Positions 23,733 to 33,853 of a stretch of DNA of 64,000 bases are shown piece after piece. The notes beneath the pieces are model-generated. The model worked only from the letters and a program-made list of their open reading frames with translations. It was not told the origin of the DNA and did not search any database. Position 1 is the first letter of the stretch. Each line of letters opens with the position of its first letter. Position numbers and translations under genes: made by a program. Origin of the DNA: Selaginella moellendorffii. Its lineage: Eukaryota; Streptophyta; Lycopodiopsida; Selaginellales; Selaginellaceae. The stretch covers positions 3,023,823 through 3,087,822 of the forward strand of contig NW_003314270.1 in NCBI RefSeq assembly GCF_000143415.4. The letters are read 5' to 3'.

Positions 23733-25254
23733 AACCTATAGAGAAGGTAGATGAGCGCGAATGTGAGCGTGATCGCGAGTGGGAGCGCGATGCGAGCGCG
23801 AGTACGATGCAAAACCTAACCTCACACACGCAAAATGTCACAACGGTTGGTAATCCCGCAACGTCATCATTCCTTGGACTTGGGCGCCACCATTAATTTC
23901 TGGATCGCTGCGCGCATGCATGCACGTGAAATCCAAAAGAAATCCGCAACATCATCATTCCTCAGACTGCATGCACGCGAAATCTAAAAGAAAGATCATG
24001 ATTGGGATATCATTTAATACCCTTGCTATATTTATACCATGCATGATTGGATATTCCAAAGCATCTTGTATTTCCAAAAATGCCAGATGTTCAGCTAAAT
24101 AAAGAATGGTATACAATGTCCTTCTTGATGACCCTGCAAAGAAGCATCTTAATCGGACACCACATGAGACAACACGAGCCTTACAAGGTTTTAGGGGCAT
24201 TTGCCATAAATCCAACCGTTATTTTGCTCCAAGATTCTACAGTTTGGTGTGCATTGACCTTTCCATTGACACTGCAAAGGGACATCACAATCAGATGCGG
24301 GATTACAAGAAACCAACTTCACTAACTCTGGTTTCACCAAGATCTACATAAGGAGTTATGAAATGAAAGGACCCTCTCTATTGAAATGTGTTTATGGTCC
24401 TAGGGGCATTGTGACATATCAAAGGATTTTGAATCAAGTTCTGTATTTGCATGTTTATCAAGCTACTGAATTGCTAAACCCTAAACCCTAAACCTGTAGA
24501 GAAGGTGGATAAGCGCGAATGTGAGCGTGATCGCGAGTGGGAGCGCGATGCGAGTGCGAGTGTGCGAGCGCGAGTACGATGCAAAACCTAACCTCACACG
24601 CGCAAAATGTCACGACGGTTGGTAATCCCGCAACGTCATCATTCCTCAGACTTGGGCGCCACCATTAATTTCTGGATCGCCGCGCGCATGCATGCACGTG
24701 AAATCCAAAAGAAATCCGCAACATCATCATTCCTCAGACTGCATGCACGCGAAATCCAAAAGAAAGATCATGATTGGGATATCATTTAATACCCTCGCTA
24801 TATTTATACCATGCATGATTGGATATTCCAAAGCATCTTGTATTTCCAAAAATGCCAGATGTTCAGCTAAATAAAGAATGGTATACAATGTCCTTCTTGA
24901 TGACCCTGCAAAGAAGCATCTTAATCGGACACCACATGAGACCACACGAGCCTTACAAGGTTTTAGGGGCATTTGCCATAAATCCGACCGTTATTTTGCT
25001 CCAAGATTCTACAGTTTGGTGTGCATTGACCTTTCCATCGATACTGCAAAGGGACATCACAATCAGATGTAGGATCACAAAAAACCAACTTCACTAACTC
25101 TGGTTTCACCAAGATCTACGTAAGGAGTTATGAAATGAAAAGACCCTCTCTATTGAAATGTGTTTATGGTCCTGACATATCAAAGGATTTTGCATCAAGT
25201 TCTGTATTTGCATGTTTATCAAGCTACTGAATTGCTAAACCCTAAACCCTAAAC
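23733..25254. repeat. Two tandem 758-bp repeats ending in telomere-like motif
   Basis: Copy 1 spans 23733-24490 and copy 2 spans 24491-25254. They differ by scattered substitutions and a few small indels (for example a 9-11 bp gap near 25170). Each ends with CTAAACCCTAAACCCTAAAC (24474-24493, 25236-25254), the plant telomere unit. They lie between the two divergent genes of the DNA element, where a shared promoter would be. No coding frame spans them. Confidence 0.88.
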
Positions 25255-26374
25255 ATGTGGCAAATGCTGCGTGAAGAAAGATGCCCTTTCTGGGCAAATG
25301 CTGTAAGAGGTAGATGCCGAGCAGATGTATCTCAGGCTAGCGAAGAGGACAAACGAAAGCTAGCTATAAACATGACGGGATGCAAATAGATTACTAGGCT
25401 AGTCCTGCGAAAATCAAAAACCATAATTGAAAACATTGAAAATGCAAAAAGAAAGGTTTATAATATTTTTGAATTTTAAGCAACAAAAGGAATGTAAGTA
25501 GGGCATGTGTTTGTAAGTTTAAAAATGCCTCAACCACTTAAATTCCCAAGTAAATAAAGCTGTTTCTATTTTTGGTACAGGTAAACTTTATAGCGTGTGG
25601 GCTCATGCAATTTTGAACCCAAAAATGCACCAAAAAATGCTCGACTAGCATTATTCTTTGAATGGCGTGTGGCCTTATATTGCCATAAATGGACGTACAC
25701 ACACAGCATAATTATTCCTTTACACGGCGAATAATCTTGGCGCGGATCGCTGACATGGCATGGCAAAGTTCGAATCACTGACATGGCACAGCTGAATCGA
25801 GGCAAGGACATGATGTGACAAAGTTCAACCTCCGACAGCAAAGTCTAGAAGCTACTCAGTTTGAAATTTGTCAGAGGAATCATAAGATCTGGTTTGTCAG
25901 AGGATTTGATGTGACGTTCAAGCGTGTGTTATTTTTGAATTCTTGAACTCATTCCTAGGTCTATCATTTTTGTGCGCCGTGTTCTTGGTTCCGCTGAGCG
26001 CAATGAGCGCTGCTTGTGTAAGCGGTGTTGTGAGCTGTGGTTTATGCGTCTACGAGCGGTTGCGGCATTGCGAGCGCCATTGCAAGCGGCAGTTTATGCG
26101 AGTGGCAGTTTGTGCGAGCGGCGCTACGAGCAGTTGCGGTGTTGCGAGCGGCGCTACGAGTAGTTGCGGTGTTGCGAGCGGCACTATCTTTGGTGTGGCT
26201 ACCGCTTCCTCTTGATATTCGGCACTTGTGCTTCCTGGTATGTTCACCATGGAATGGCTTAGGACCACATTTAGAAATGGCATGAGGCCACATGCCATCT
26301 TGGGCCCTTGCAATTTCATGGCTAGCGTATTGTCATGTATGTTTTTACTTGCTTGCAGCTGTGTGTATATCAAG

Positions 26375-26565
26375 ATGGCATGAGGCATCATGCCATCTTT
26401 GGCCCTGCTAGCCTATTGCCATATTCCTTTTGCCTTGCTGCAACTATATATATTTTTGTATGGGTGACTAGTCACGCACACAAAAATATATACAGTTGTA
26501 GCAAGGCAAAAGGAATATAGCAACAGGCTAGCAGGGGCCAAAGATAGCGTGAGGCCTCATGCCAT
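26375..26565. repeat. Long hairpin with arms of about 85 bp
   Basis: The left arm 26375-26459 and right arm 26480-26565 are near-perfect inverted repeats around a 20-nt loop, whose centre GTGACTAGTCAC is itself palindromic. Each arm ends in one copy of the 22-bp palindrome. It could be a MITE-like insertion or a source of a small-RNA precursor. Confidence 0.85.
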
Positions 26566-26590
26566 TAGTGGTACCACTAATGGCATGAGG
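26555..26590. repeat. 36-bp perfect palindrome
   Basis: Centred on GTGGTACCAC and perfect for 18 bp on each side. It joins two palindrome half-sites back to back, at the end of the long hairpin. Confidence 0.9.
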
Positions 26591-26753
26591 GCTCATGCCA
26601 ATTTTGTGAATGCGAAATTTCATGTGGGTGTCAATAGCATGTTTGAATAATGGCATGTGGCCTCATGCTATTGAGGTTGTTTGGTATATTATGATTTAGG
26701 CCATTATCCAATCATTTTTTGTATGGTCTTAACTTCTTTTCTGCACTTTCAGA

Positions 26754-29498
26754 ATGGCCTCCGCAAGTGCGACACATGTTCCCTCCGTGGATCTTAAGAA
26801 CCGTGCTACATGGATTCAGGCAAAGGTGTTTCTAAACAACCCCGAGGGGGAGGTGGTAGCTGAGGGCTTAGCCACAGTTGTCGATCCAAGAGATGCGGTT
26901 GCTAATCAAGAATTGGGCTGGGATGATATTGGAGTTGCAATTTTAGAGGTTGTTGACACAAAAGAAAACAGTCTGACTATTGGAAGCATTGTGCGGTGGA
27001 AATTGAGGCACTTAGTGTTTGAGAATGTGAAGGATTCATAATCAAACACCACTACAACTGATGACAGAACATCTCTTCATGGGAAAAGAAAGTACACCTT
27101 CCTAAAGCACAGCCAAAGGGATCTGAGCAACGAACCGAAAAGGCAGAAAATGGCGATGGAGGTTCGAATGGTCTCGACAGTTGCTTGTTGCAAGAGGAGG
27201 TGCTGTCAACATGCTGATTGGGATGCTATTGAAGAGGAGAGAGCAAGATACAAGACATTGTCCTGGAAGGCAGCTCGCAATTTTGTGTATGAGGCATTAC
27301 GGTCATCTGTTGATGCTTCAGAACATCAGGTGGGGGGCATGGTCTTCCAGAGGGGTTTGGTCTGCATGAAGGCATGGAGAATCATTTATGGAGTCCCTCG
27401 AACCACATTCTACAGAATCAAAACTGAGTTCGAGGAACAAAGGGTTCAACAGGCAGTCCATGGGAACGACGGTACTCACAAAACCAAGGGTCATGTTGTA
27501 TATGGAGAGGCAATCTTCAAGAGTTTTGTCGAGACATGTAGCGAGCAGCAACCACATAAAACCCGCCTCTTGGAAGATGGAACTCAAGACACCCAACGAG
27601 TTCTCCCTTCCATGTATACCAAGGGGGCCATATTGGAAGATGTGAATCGGGAGCTCCAGAGTAATGGCTACAAGAAGCTGAGCCAATCTAGATTTAGTAG
27701 ATTGTGGAGCAACAGGTTCAGGGATGTGAGTATAGGAAAGTACTCTAGCTTTTCAAAGTGTGACGAGTGCACTGCTATCAAAATGGCTTTGTCGAAGAAT
27801 TCTTGCATCGCTCAAGAGCGAGAGACGTTGGTTAGAAGGCGGCTTGACCACAACATCGAGCAGAGAAGCTGCAGGACTGCATATTATCATAACAGGATTC
27901 TCTCCATGGAGAGACCTGACTCTTACCTCTGCATCATCCATGACAAAATGGACCAGAAAAAGATGTGCTTACCTCGACTCAATCCTGCCCCCAAGGCAAT
28001 CTCTTCATCCATGCAACTGCCTGTATCTCTGTTTGGCATAATCGCTCATGGGCATGGTGCCCAGAACTATGGGAACTTCTTTGTACCTCTATGGGGTGGC
28101 GGGGGTGCAAACATGATGATTGCGTCCCTAGCAAAACACTTAAGGTCTCTGCAAAGTGCGCAGACTGAGCTGAACGGCCAACCCTTGCATAAGGCCCTTG
28201 TCGATCGAACCCCATACAGGATTCAGCTGGAGGAGGAGCAAAGGCTTGCAGTATCGCGTGGGGCCCCATGCCATCCCAGTGAATATGTTGGCCGTCAGAT
28301 TGTAGGGTTATCACGTGAGGCCTCATGCCATTCCGACGAGGCTGGTCGCCCGGTGAATGCACAGCCTCATCCAAATGAAGCAGAATCTCAAGGAAGTTCT
28401 TGCGGCCGATGTGGCCTTCCACCCCATCTTCTGCTCCAAACAGACAATGCTGGCAGTGAGAACAAAAACATCTATGTCTTCGCGTACTTGGCGATGCTTG
28501 TTGCCAAAGGCATATTTGAAACGGTTACACTTGGCTTTCTCATGGTTGGCCACACTCATGAAGACGTCGATGCCATGTTCAGTCACCTGGCAGAGTCCCT
28601 CCGGCGATCCAATGTCCTCACCCTCCCACAACTCTACGATGAATTCCAAAATTGCATCAAAGGCACTATTGAAGCTGCACTTGTGACAGAGGTTCCAGAC
28701 TTTAAGGGGTTTGTAAGAGGCTACATCAGGGACAGATCCGAAACGCTGATTGGCCACTCCAAGCCTCTTCAGTTTCATTTTAGCATGCGTGACGGTGCTC
28801 CAGTGATGAGGTACAAGATAAGAGAATGGGACACAGTGTGGCTGCCAGTGGACGGCATTGAACTCTTCAAGAGAGATCCCATAACTGGGGAACCTATGAT
28901 TCCTTAGGGTTCCCCACGGCCGATGCACCCGGATGGACTCAAAGACCAGGAAAGTATAGTGGCCGGGATTAGACAGCATATTGCCTTCTGGAAGAGGGGG
29001 TTGGTGTTTGGTGGAGAATCCTATTTTCAGAGGTGCAAGCCTTTGATCGAATACTGGGAGAAGATTATATCTGCTATCCAAAATGGGCCGGTTGTATATG
29101 AAGAATTGGAAGAGTCCTTTTGGCCAGAACCCAGAGCACCAGATAGTAGCGGAACAATGTCCTTTGGAAATGCAGTGACAGATAATGATGTTGAGGATCA
29201 CTATTGTGGGCCGAGGAACAAGAAGCCGGATTCAGCATTCAATCCAGTACAGGTCTGCAAAGGAATGGTCGTGCTTGTCAGACCAAGTAATAAAAAACAA
29301 ATGATATGGGTGGGGCGCTGCATCACTGATGCAGAGGAGGACGCGGAAACTAACTCCTTCAATGTAACTGTGGAGTGGTTCAAGCCAAGTTCCGGATATA
29401 CGAAGGATTGCCTAGAAAAGAGATGGGTGCTGAATCCAAGGGATCCCAGCATGAGCATATCAGTGGATAATCTTATGCATGGTTGGATGCGGAAGTAG
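26754..29498 (+). pseudogene. DUF7869-type transposase-like protein with two in-frame stops
   Basis: One reading frame of 915 codons runs from ATG 26754 to the stop at 29496. It is interrupted only by TAA (27039) and TAG (28905). The first segment (95 aa) resembles a DUF8039-like domain. The central segment (27150-28907) has the DUF7869 signature: KCDEC (aa 203-207 of that segment), IHDKMDQ (263-269), LQTDN...ENKN (429-440) and GHTHEDVD (467-474). Asp265 or Asp268, Asp432 and Glu471/Asp472 could form an RNase H-like catalytic triad. The last segment (28923-29498) has a BAH/chromo-like KGMVVLVRP...WVGR stretch. Two palindrome copies (28252, 28310) lie in frame just before the second Asp motif. 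Both stops can come from single C-to-T changes (CAA, CAG). Catalytic residues are retained. Superfamily assignment is by memory of motifs. Confidence 0.75.
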
Positions 29499-30293
29499 AG
29501 TGCCACTATCACCTTGCCAGACCATGCAAGAGATGCAGCAAGAGCATTCATAACCCGGGTTCAAGGTGAGATTCATTAATATTCCTTTACTAAGTTTCTA
29601 ATGTATTTTATTTCAAGGTGAATAATCCGAATCTGAATCAGAGGAGGCGTGATGGCATGTGGCCTTACGCCATTCCTAGGTGAGATGATACAAATAACAA
29701 GTATAAATTCTTAGTTGTTCTAGCAAATCTTACTTAAAGTTCAAGGTGAACAAGCCGAATATGAATTCATCGGATTGTTATAACAAATTGCGAGGTGATG
29801 GCATGAGGCGATACGCCATTTGAGAGTGGTAGCCATTCCTATATGAGGTGAGTGAAATATTTATTAGAAATACCTCATTCAATTGTGCACTTCTAAGTCT
29901 TGGTCCACTCAGTACTGTTTGCATGTTTTTATTTTAATTCTTTCTCTAAAATGTTATTTAGCATGTGGCTTCATGCCATTGCTCTCCACAATCATGCATT
30001 GAATTTTTCTATCCTTGCATAATACTTCTCCATATATATAGCATATGCGCACATGTGATATGGTTCATTAGGCCTGATATAGTGTGTGAGGTAAAACAAA
30101 GATGATGTGATATATGCATTTACCAATCACACGTGCATAAATCTAATAATATGGCGTGTGGCCCATATTAATGGCACATAAACCCATATTGTGGGCTTAC
30201 GTGCTTTATGTACCATCATTCCCTTGCAGCGTGTGTGTTGGTTTCCTTTTATAACACAACGAACTCCATATTTTAGGGTGAAGAGCGTTCTCA
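29499..30293. other. 3' flank of the transposase-like gene
   Basis: AT-rich, with four or five palindrome copies and three short repeats of 'ttcaaggtga' (about 29568, 29617, 29741). No open frame of note. Confidence 0.5.
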
Positions 30294-30550
30294 TGGCAAG
30301 CACAAAATCTGTAAGTGAGGCAGAAAAGGAGACGGAGAAGGAGATAGGTGAAGATGTAGAATATATAAGTCTTCCAAACTCCCCGTACTATACTCCAGGT
30401 GATAATTTTTCTGAACAAATGGCAACATTAACAACTATCGAGAACGCCCCAGTAACGTCCGAGACAATAATCCAAAGCAAAACAACTAACCCGGAGAAGG
30501 ATGATAGTACCGCTGAGAGTACCAAAAAGGAGGTGTCCACTAGCGCTTAG
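30294..30550 (+). CDS. Small acidic Ser/Thr/Glu-rich ORF in the DNA element
   Basis: ATG at 30294 opens 85 codons rich in Glu, Lys, Ser and Thr, with no recognised domain. The frame is also open upstream to 30191. It is bracketed by palindrome copies at 30151 and 30558. It could be a third gene of the element or the 3' exon of a longer transcript. It is short enough to be chance, but its composition is less AT-biased than the surrounding DNA. Confidence 0.35.
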
Positions 30551-31180
30551 GCTTATAATGGCATGTGCCCTCATGCCATTTACTTGATCACCAAATACCT
30601 TTTTCCCTTTGCACTAGTATATCTTAATACCGGTATGAGAAATAGAATGGCATGTGCCCTCAGGCCTTTTACTAAATCACCTTTGAAAGAAATGCAAGCC
30701 TCTATGTCGTAAAAAAAAGGTACTAGAGAAATTCCTTAATAATATGAATGTTATTTAGTTTCATGAAAATACACTAAGGGTCAAATGAGTTAAATGACTT
30801 CTCCAGACTAGCAATGCCTCTTGCTACACCTTCACAATTAGATTCGTTAGAAAAAGATAACATTGAATAATATCTAAATGTTCTCACCATTAAGTTATAT
30901 GTCTGGCTAATAGGAATGACGTTCATCTTGGAAAGCTCACCACACGCTCAATGAATAAACAAATAGTGTGTGCGCGCATGCCATCGCTCTTCTTTAGCTT
31001 CAGATTCGGCTTGTTCACCTTGACAATGAGATTTATTATACAACAAGATGGACTCAGTCTGGACACAAAGTCACCCCGCTAGTCACCATGCCCCAGATAT
31101 GTCTAGCCCCTGGACAAAAAACATATAATTTCACGTCATTTTCAAATACTTGAAAATTTGTACCTAGTCCCATTTTACTG
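30551..31180. other. Right subterminal region of the DNA element
   Basis: No gene. Palindrome copies lie near 30558, 30648 and (partial) 30967, then the right inverted repeat follows. Confidence 0.5.
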
Positions 31181-31183
31181 AAT

Positions 31184-31208
31184 AAATCCCACTTTAATGA
31201 AATAGAGC
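31184..31208 (-). repeat. Right terminal inverted repeat of the 13.4-kb element
   Basis: Reverse complement of the left end. The direct repeat ACCTATTAAG follows 11 bp further on (31220-31229). Confidence 0.75.
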
Positions 31209-32351
31209 ATTATTGGCAAACCTATTAAGATGCTAAGGTTAGATCACTATGTGATTTTATGGCTAAAACAAGGATAATGTCCTTGTGAGGTTAAGGGATA
31301 AAGTTCCAAGTTCAAAGTGTTGATTGGAACTATTGATGAAGATGTGGCTTGGTCAAGGTGACCAAGTGGGAAGGACACCTAAGGGAAATGAGATATGTCA
31401 ATGCAATGACATAGTGAGTCCGAGGAAAATAATCTCTATAAGAGACCCATGGGAGGGTCACAAAGTTCGGCTGTGGATAGACCCCATAGTAGAAGATGCT
31501 AAAGAGACATACTAGGGGTGAACACCCTCCGGACATGGCAAAGGAGAGTCTTTGCTATGGAACTGAAAGGATACCTCAAAAATGAAGGTAGCGATCCTAT
31601 ATTGCTGGGTGCAACAATCAAGGATAGAAGCAAAAGATTAGTGGCTACGTAAAGAGCTATGGGAATTATGGGAAAGAATCCAAATGGCAAAGTTAGGCCA
31701 AGAACACTAAAGTGTTGGGTGCTAACGGATTGTGGGAAAGGCAATATGTTCCCAAGGATGGATTCCTAATTGCTCCAATGTGGCAAAAGTGGAAGCTCCA
31801 AGGGTGGGAGCGGTAAGGTAGCCAAATGATAGGGACGTGGACAACCTTAGCACAAATTATGATAACCGGAACTTAGTGCCAAAGGTGGCACAAAATCAAA
31901 GAGAGGACGATGTTGCCCTCGAGTAGAGAACTTCCTAGGATGGGGAAGTGGAGTTGCACAATATGTGCAATGCAAGGTGTCAGAGACACTCAGGAAATTG
32001 ACTTCGAGAAGTCAGAATTAAAAGTTCCAAAGTGCAAGGGTTATATCAATGGAAAGTGAGACTACTTGAGAATGAGTAATGGGATTGAGTTAGAGAAGGT
32101 GTCTCTAACAAGTTTAGTGAGAACTAAACCAATAAAAGGAGAGAACCACCACAAGTGGTCCAATCAGTCTCTAAGTTGGAGAAACTATTCTCCTTACAGG
32201 ATGGAGAGGGCATGGTGAGCCTTCAATATTAGACCATTGACGAATATTGGCGAGGGGCCAAAGATGGAAATAGTAATACAAGTTAGCATTACTTTATAAA
32301 ATAGTTTATCGTTCAATGAGGACATTGAACTTCGTCTATGGGTGGTGGAGT
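31209..32351 (+). mobile_element. Internal non-coding region of the nested LTR element, right part
   Basis: Homologous, inverted, to about 7000-7760 of the outer element. Stops in all frames. It ends with a purine-rich tract just before the 3' LTR. Confidence 0.65.
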
Positions 32352-33848
32352 TGTGAGACACAAAATCCCTAGGCCCCAAAGTGGAGCCGAAAGGGTGCCA
32401 TGTGGTAGTGGCGAAAGCGAAAGCCAAACGAGCGTAACACGTTTGGACTAAAAGCTCTGACATGAAAAGGTCGAGAGTGGGAGTGGAACTCCAAACGAAG
32501 TGCTCGAGGAACGAGCACGAAGCAAGCAATAAGTGAGGCTCCAAAAAGGGACCCAAAAGGACCAACACATGACACGTGAAAGTGTCCGAGATGGACCCGA
32601 GTTGGGGTCCGAGAAGGACCCTGAGATGGAGTCCGAGATGGAGTCCGAGGTGGACCCGAGATGGAGTCCGAGATGGAGTTCGAGACAAACCCGAGATGGA
32701 CCCAAGATGGAGTCCGAGGTGGAGCTGGGACCGAGACCGAGACCGAGACCAAGACCGAGACCGAGTCCGAGTCCAAGTCCGAATTCGAGCACGAGTCCGA
32801 GTCCGAGTCCGAATACGGGCAGTTGGGTGAAAGCCCAAAGCGATCATCCCCCAGGGGGGGGGGCTGCGGGGGGTTCCAAAAGTATAGTAGGGAGAGTGTG
32901 GGGGTTAGAGCCCAATGGATCCAGTTTGGCCAGGAAAGGCCAGTTTGGTCCAAGAAAGGCTAGTTTGGCCCAGGAAGGCCATACCCAGTGTTGAGTGATG
33001 AACTGACCACTGGGAAGTCCAAGACTAGAGTGAATACCGACTAACAAGCGGGGTAGCTTAGTGAAGTGTTCAAGAGCCGACTCTAGTTCCCCTGGGAGAT
33101 CGAATGGTCGATGCTCCCAGTCCAAGTATGGGTGGCACTACCTACTTGGGTACCAGGCATGGCTTAACGGAACCTCGCTCTAAGCCCATGGCTAGAGCAC
33201 CCAAAGGCGGAAGGCAAGGAGAGTACCCATGAGGCCCGCGTAGGGCCACGGTGTTCCGAAATGGTGTCCCAAAGTCCTAGATTGTGGAAAGGAAGAGGAG
33301 TAGCCCTTTAGTGTGGTGACCATGGACACAGTCACATGGTGAGGAAGTCCCAGAGGACCATGGGACTTTGTGGTCAGGCCTATGGGCCTTGCCCCAGTGG
33401 TAGTGTTGGCGAACACGGCCATGGACAGAAAGGGACTTGGTGGGGACTGGAAAAGAGTTGTCGGGGAAGGTTATTCCCCATGTCTGCGGGCAACATAAGG
33501 ATGCTAAGGAGTAGATCTGGGATGATCACTCATGGACAGATGGTCTAACTTTTGAGAGATGGGATTGTGATGCAGATGGCATTAGTCCACCGGTGTGACC
33601 AAGGTGAATGGGCATGGCTTTAGCATAACGGGCCGATATGTCGGTGGTACCTTGGGGTGTCGGTCATGGGATCGGACATGTGGAGCACTTGGACCAAGTG
33701 CAAAGGTTGAGTGGCATGGATGCCATTCTCGGGGCTAGCAAGCCCCAAGTCCTAACTAAGACTTATGGAGGTTGTGAATGAGACTCCTCCAAGTGGTCGG
33801 GGGTGTGGTTAAGTGACTAAAGTAAAATGGAAAAATTAGTCGCTTACA
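32352..33848 (+). repeat. 3' LTR of the nested element
   Basis: TGTGAGACA to CGCTTACA, closely similar to 11630-13180. It differs mainly in minisatellite length (32585-32815) and in a shorter G run (about 32854-32862). Confidence 0.9.
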
Positions 33849-33853
33849 ACTTG

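Larger units (their letters stand above)
25255..26753. other. Spacer upstream of the transposase-like gene
   Basis: Contains several palindrome copies, a GC-rich minisatellite (26040-26190, units near GTTGCGGTGTTGCGAGCGGC), a long hairpin (26375-26565) and a 36-bp perfect palindrome (26555-26590). It probably includes the promoter and 5' leader of the plus-strand gene. No gene seen. Confidence 0.5.
18163..30980. repeat. Dispersed 22-bp palindrome family (about 28 copies)
   Basis: The half-site ATGGCRTG is followed by a 6-bp centre (often WGGCCW) and the mirrored CAYGCCAT. Copies lie near 18163, 19229, 19303, 20164, 20355, 20497, 21994, 23263, 23321, 23399, 25589, 25661, 26277, 26375, 26544, 26580, 26649, 28252, 28310, 29651, 29798, 29958, 30151, 30558 and 30648, with weaker ones near 17877 and 30967. 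A to G (CATG to CGTG) changes in the half-sites and variable centres make them imperfect. They occur in introns, in spacers and in a few coding positions, and are absent from the 758-bp tandem repeats. None was seen outside the element. They may be protein-binding sites or mobile palindromes. Confidence 0.85.
17779..31208. mobile_element. 13.4-kb DNA transposon-like element with TIRs and two divergent genes
   Basis: The left end at 17779 reads GCTCTATTTCGTTAAAGTGG. The right end, reverse-complemented from 31208, reads the same with A for G at position 11. About 22 bp match with one mismatch and weaker similarity follows. The outer LTR element has no trace of this segment. Inside are a minus-strand multi-exon gene (18219-23227), a plus-strand transposase-like gene (26754-29498), a small plus-strand ORF (30294-30550), 758-bp tandem repeats and a dispersed 22-bp palindrome family. 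TSDs are unclear. ACCTATTAAG occurs at 17770-17779 and 31220-31229, but the right copy lies 11 bp beyond the inverted repeat. The superfamily is not certain. The DUF7869-type gene suggests a cut-and-paste element with an RNase H-fold transposase. Confidence 0.72.
11630..33848 (+). mobile_element. Nested 22.2-kb LTR retrotransposon with solo LTR and giant DNA element inside
   Basis: The LTRs at 11630-13180 (1551 bp) and 32352-33848 (1497 bp) are closely similar, begin TGTGAGACA and end CGCTTACA. The 5-bp TSD ACTTG flanks the whole unit (11625-11629 and 33849-33853). The interrupted target, an inverted LTR of the same family, reads through when the insert is removed. A primer-binding site TGGTATCAGAGC lies at 13184-13195 and a purine-rich tract at about 32338-32351. 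Without its own insertions the element is about 7 kb and has no recognisable gag or pol, so it is non-autonomous. Length differences between the LTRs lie mostly in the minisatellite and the G run. Confidence 0.9.

Noticed and set aside
24474-24493. Telomere or chromosome end
   Set aside because: Only about 2.5 units at the end of a tandem repeat inside a transposon.
17779-31208. CRISPR-like array, because of regularly recurring palindromic repeats
   Set aside because: Spacing is irregular (tens to thousands of bases), there are no uniform spacers or cas genes, and the context is a plant nuclear transposon.
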